From Hippopus hippopus (lineage: Eukaryota; Mollusca; Bivalvia; Cardiida; Cardiidae), in the NCBI GenBank assembly GCA_946811185.2, contig OX328097.1, forward strand, positions 34,061,627-34,125,626: a DNA stretch of 64,000 nucleotides. The letters run 5' to 3'. The notes beneath the pieces are model-generated. The model was not told where the DNA came from. It saw only the letters and a list, made by a program, of their open reading frames with translations, and did no database searches. Position 1 is the first letter of the stretch; the number at the start of each line of letters is the position of its first letter. Below are positions 60,715 through 64,000 of the stretch, one piece after another. The position numbers were made by a program, and so were the translations under genes.

Positions 60715-63700
60715 CACTTTTTAACGCATGCCTATTAAAATCTAGCACGGTATAGATATTTCGCTTTCTGTCATTATTGTTTACAAATTTAACAATTTCT
60801 TCATCCACAATACAACCCTTCCACTATAAAGTAAAAATATCAAAATCGAAAGCTCTCTCAAACTCGCTCTCTCACAAACTCTCAGTCTCTGTCTCTCTGC
60901 CTCTCTGTCTCTGTCTCTCTCTTAAAATCCAGAGGCTCCGTCAGTAACATTCCGGACGTAAAACTCTCGGGTCGATGGTTCGACTCCCTACCTAAGGCTG
61001 TTCCAATTTCTTTTTAAGATCTTTTTTTATATGTTCCATGCGACAGGATTCATTCTTTTCTTATCGCCGATCAACGTTTCGACTTGTTTATGTGGGAAAG
61101 CAGACAGTGGTTTAAAATCGTGCACTGGCTGCCGCCATGTAACTGAAATATTGTTGAAAACGCTGTTAAACACATGCAATCAATCAATCAGATCAGTTCC
61201 CTTTCTTTTATTTATCTGAAATATTTCACAGCATTTCCAAATGAACACTTTATCTTCACGTTTAACTCCAAAGATGATTAAACAGCAACTCGGTCCGTAT
61301 TGTACGGAACTTGAGACACGGGTTAGCTGGTTTGAATCCCCTGCTCGGCCATTCCTTTCCAAGAGTTGATGATCACTTTTTAAACGCATGCCTTTTTAAA
61401 TCTAGCACGGTATAGATATTTCACCTTTCCGTCATTATTCTTTACAAATTTAACAATTTCTTCATGCACAATACAACCCTTCCACTATAAAGTAAAGATG
61501 TCAAAATCAAAAGCTCTCTCAAACTCGCTCTCTTACAAACTCTCAGTCTCTCTGCTTCTCTCTCTCAAAATCCAGAGGCTCCGTCAGTAACATTCCGGAC
61601 ATAAAACTCTCCGGTCGATGGTTCGACTCCCTACCTAAAGCTGTTCCAATTTCTTTTTAAGATCTTTTTTTATATGTTCAATGCGACAGGATTCATTCTT
61701 TTCTTAGCGCCGATCAACGTTTCGACTTATGTGGGAAAGCAGACTGGTTTAAAATCGTGCACTGGCCGCCGCGATATAACTGAAATAATGTTGAAAATGG
61801 TGTTAAAAACATGCAATCAATCAATCAGATCAGTTCCCCTTCTTTTATTTAACTCCAAAGATGATTAAACAGCAATTCAGTCCGTATTGCACCGAACTTG
61901 AGACATGGGTAAGCTGGTTTGCATCCCCTGCTCGGCCATTCCTTTCCGAGAGTTGATGATCACTTTTTAACGCATGCCTTTTAAAATCTAGCACGGTATA
62001 GATATTTCGCTTTTCCGTCATTATTGTTTACAAATTTAACAATTTCTTCATCCACAATACAACCCTTCCACTATAAAGTAAAAATGTCAAAATCAAAAGC
62101 TCTCTCAAACTCACTCTCTCACAAACTCTCAGTCTCTGTCTCTCTGCCTCTGTCTCTCTCTCTCTTAAAATCCAGAGGCTCCGTCAGTAACATTCCGGAC
62201 GTTAAACTCGGGTCGATGGTTCGACTCCCTATCTAAAGCTGTTCCAATTTCTTTTTAAGATCTTTTTTTATATGTTCCATGCGACAGGATTCATTCTTTT
62301 CTTATTGCCGATCAACATTTTGACTTGTTTATGTGGGAAAGCAGACAGTGGTTTGAATTCGTGCACTGGCCGCCGCCATGTAACTGAAATATTGTTGAAA
62401 AACGCTGTTAAACACATGCAATCAATCAATCAGATCAGTTCCCCTTCTTTTATTTATCTGAAATATTTCACAGCATTTCCAAATGAACACTTTATCTTCA
62501 CGTTTAACTCCAAAGATGATTAAACAGCAACTTGGTCCGTATTGCACGGAACTTAAGACACGGGTTAGCTGGTTTGAATCCCCTGCTCGGCTATTCCTTT
62601 CCAAGAGTTGATGATCACTTTTTAACGCATGCTTTTTAAAATCTACCACGGTATAGATATTTCGCTTTTCCGTCCAATTCTTTACAAATTTCACAATTTC
62701 TTCATCCACAATACAACCCTTCCACTATAAAGTAAAAATGTCAAAATCAAAAGCTCTCTCAAACTCGCTCTCTCACAAACTCTCAGTCTCTGTCTCTCTG
62801 CTTCTCTGTCTCTCTCCTAAAATCCAGAGGCTCTGTCAGTAACATTCCGGACGTAAAACTCTCCGGTCGATGGTTTGACTCCCTACCTAAAGCTGTTCCA
62901 ATTTCTTTTTAAGATCTTTTTTTATATGTTCAATGCGACAGGATTCATTCTTTTCTTATCGCCGATCAACGTTCCGACATGTTTATCTGGGAAAGCAGAC
63001 AGTGGTTTAAAATCGTGCACTGGCCGCCGCGATATATCTGAAATAATGTTGAAAACGGTGTTAAAAACATGCAATCAATCAATCAGATCAGTTCCCCTTC
63101 TTTTATTTAACTCCAAAGATGATTAAACAGCAATTCCGTCCGTATTGCACGGAACTTGAGACATGGGTCAGCTGGTTTGGATCTTCTGCTCGGCCATTCC
63201 TTTCCGAGAGTTGATGATCACTTTTTAACGCATGCCTTTTCAAATCTAGCACGGTATAGATATTTCGCTTTTCCGTCATTATTCTTTACAAATTTAACAA
63301 TTTCTTCATCCACAATACAACCCTTCCACTATAAAGTAAAAATGTCAAAATCAAAAGCTCTCTCAAACTCGCTCTCTCACAAACTCTCAGTCTCTGTCTC
63401 TCTGCCTCTCTCTTAAAATCCAGAGGCTCTGTCAGTAACATTCCGGACGTAAAACTCTCGGGTCGATGGTTCGACTCCCTATCTAAAGCTGTTCCAATTT
63501 CTTTTTAAGATCTTTTTTTATATGTTCCATGCGACAGGATTCATTCTTTTCTTATCGCAGATCAACATTTTGACTTGTTTATGTGGGAAAGCAGACAGTG
63601 GTTTGAATTCGTGCACTGGCCGCCGCCATGTAACTGAAATATTGTTGAAAAACGCTGTTAAACACATGCAATCAATCAATCAGATCAGTTCCCCTTCTTT

Positions 63701-64000
63701 TATTTAACTCCAAAGATGATTAAACAGCAATTCAGTCCATATTGCACGGAACTTGAGACATGGGTCAGCTGGTTTGGATCCCCTGCTCGGCCATTCCTTT
63801 CCGAGAGTTGATGATCACTTTTTAACGCATGCCTTTTCAAATCTAGCATGGTATAGATATTTCGCTTTTCCGTCATTATTGTTTACAAATTTAACAATTT
63901 CTTCATCCACAATACAACCCTTCCACTATAAAGCAAAAATGTCAAAATCAAAAGCTCTCTCAAACTTGCTCTCTCACAAACTCTCAGTCTCTGTCTCTCT
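60715..64000 (+). repeat. Inner monomer array M1-M6 (partial), copy 8
   Basis: Monomers start at 60715, 61374, 61961, 62616, 63219 and 63816. M6 is cut by the window end before its B box. M5 carries C at 63655, the base usual in M1 and M3. Private changes lie near 61425 (M2) and 62202 (M3). Confidence 0.9.

Larger units (their letters stand above)
58599..64000. repeat. Macrosatellite unit, copy 8 (partial, 5402 bp)
   Basis: Eighth copy, cut by the window end inside the CT tract of monomer 6. It is colinear with copy 1 at +58598 with no indels. It shares C at 59908 with copy 6. Private variants seen: C at about 61425, T at about 62202, and C at 63655 in monomer 5, a base otherwise typical of monomer 3. 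Confidence 0.97.

Noticed and set aside
1..64000. Ribosomal DNA or histone gene repeat, which also have units of several kb
   Set aside because: No 18S, 28S or 5S-like conserved sequence and no histone-like reading frame seen on either strand.

Overview
The window is one uninterrupted tandem array. A unit of about 8.37 kb is repeated seven complete times (starts at 1, 8380, 16751, 25121, 33490, 41859 and 50234), followed by 5,402 bases of an eighth copy (from 58599). Full-unit lengths are 8379, 8371, 8370, 8369, 8369, 8375 and 8365 bp. Every length difference can be traced to six small indels or an AG dinucleotide run. Read side by side, the copies differ by only a handful of substitutions each. 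Phase is set arbitrarily at window base 1, and neither edge of the array is in the window.

I find no convincing protein-coding gene, no rRNA or intact tRNA gene, and no bacterial-style operon, CRISPR array or virus. The DNA is AT-rich, repeat-dense and eukaryotic. Many tRNA-derived SINE-like copies carry Pol III B-box-like motifs, a conserved 3' region (core ATATAACTGAAATATTGTTG) and an (AATC)n tail. From general knowledge that tail style is common in molluscan SINEs, so a marine mollusc, perhaps a gastropod, is the best guess. This is inference and no database was searched.

Layout of each unit, in copy-1 coordinates: (a) 1-1475, a decayed minisatellite with a period near 20 bp; (b) 1493-2098, a left SINE block of SINE-A plus a 3'-truncated SINE-B; (c) 2117-6292, an inner tandem array of six monomers of 587-659 bp plus a seventh partial, divergent one; (d) 6293-6521, a spacer with an ACC/ATC-rich simple repeat; (e) 6522-7206, a right SINE block homologous to the left one; (f) 7207-7477, a spacer with no internal repeat; (g) 7478-7641, the minisatellite resuming; (h) 7642-8370, a GA-rich tract that splits the minisatellite.

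The structure is therefore a repeat within a repeat. The ~0.6 kb monomers differ visibly from one another inside a unit, but the same-numbered monomers in different units are almost identical. This is the higher-order-repeat signature known from centromeric alpha satellite, here built from SINE fragments. Each inner monomer is a chimera of one SINE (SINE-C, with a good B box and T-runs shortly downstream) and the head of another (SINE-A). The most interesting possibility is that the array carries about 54 Pol III-like promoters (44 with an exact GGTTCGACTCC B box), each followed by T5/T7 runs that would end transcripts at about 90-105 nt. Shared variants group the copies in conflicting ways, pointing to unequal exchange and gene conversion.
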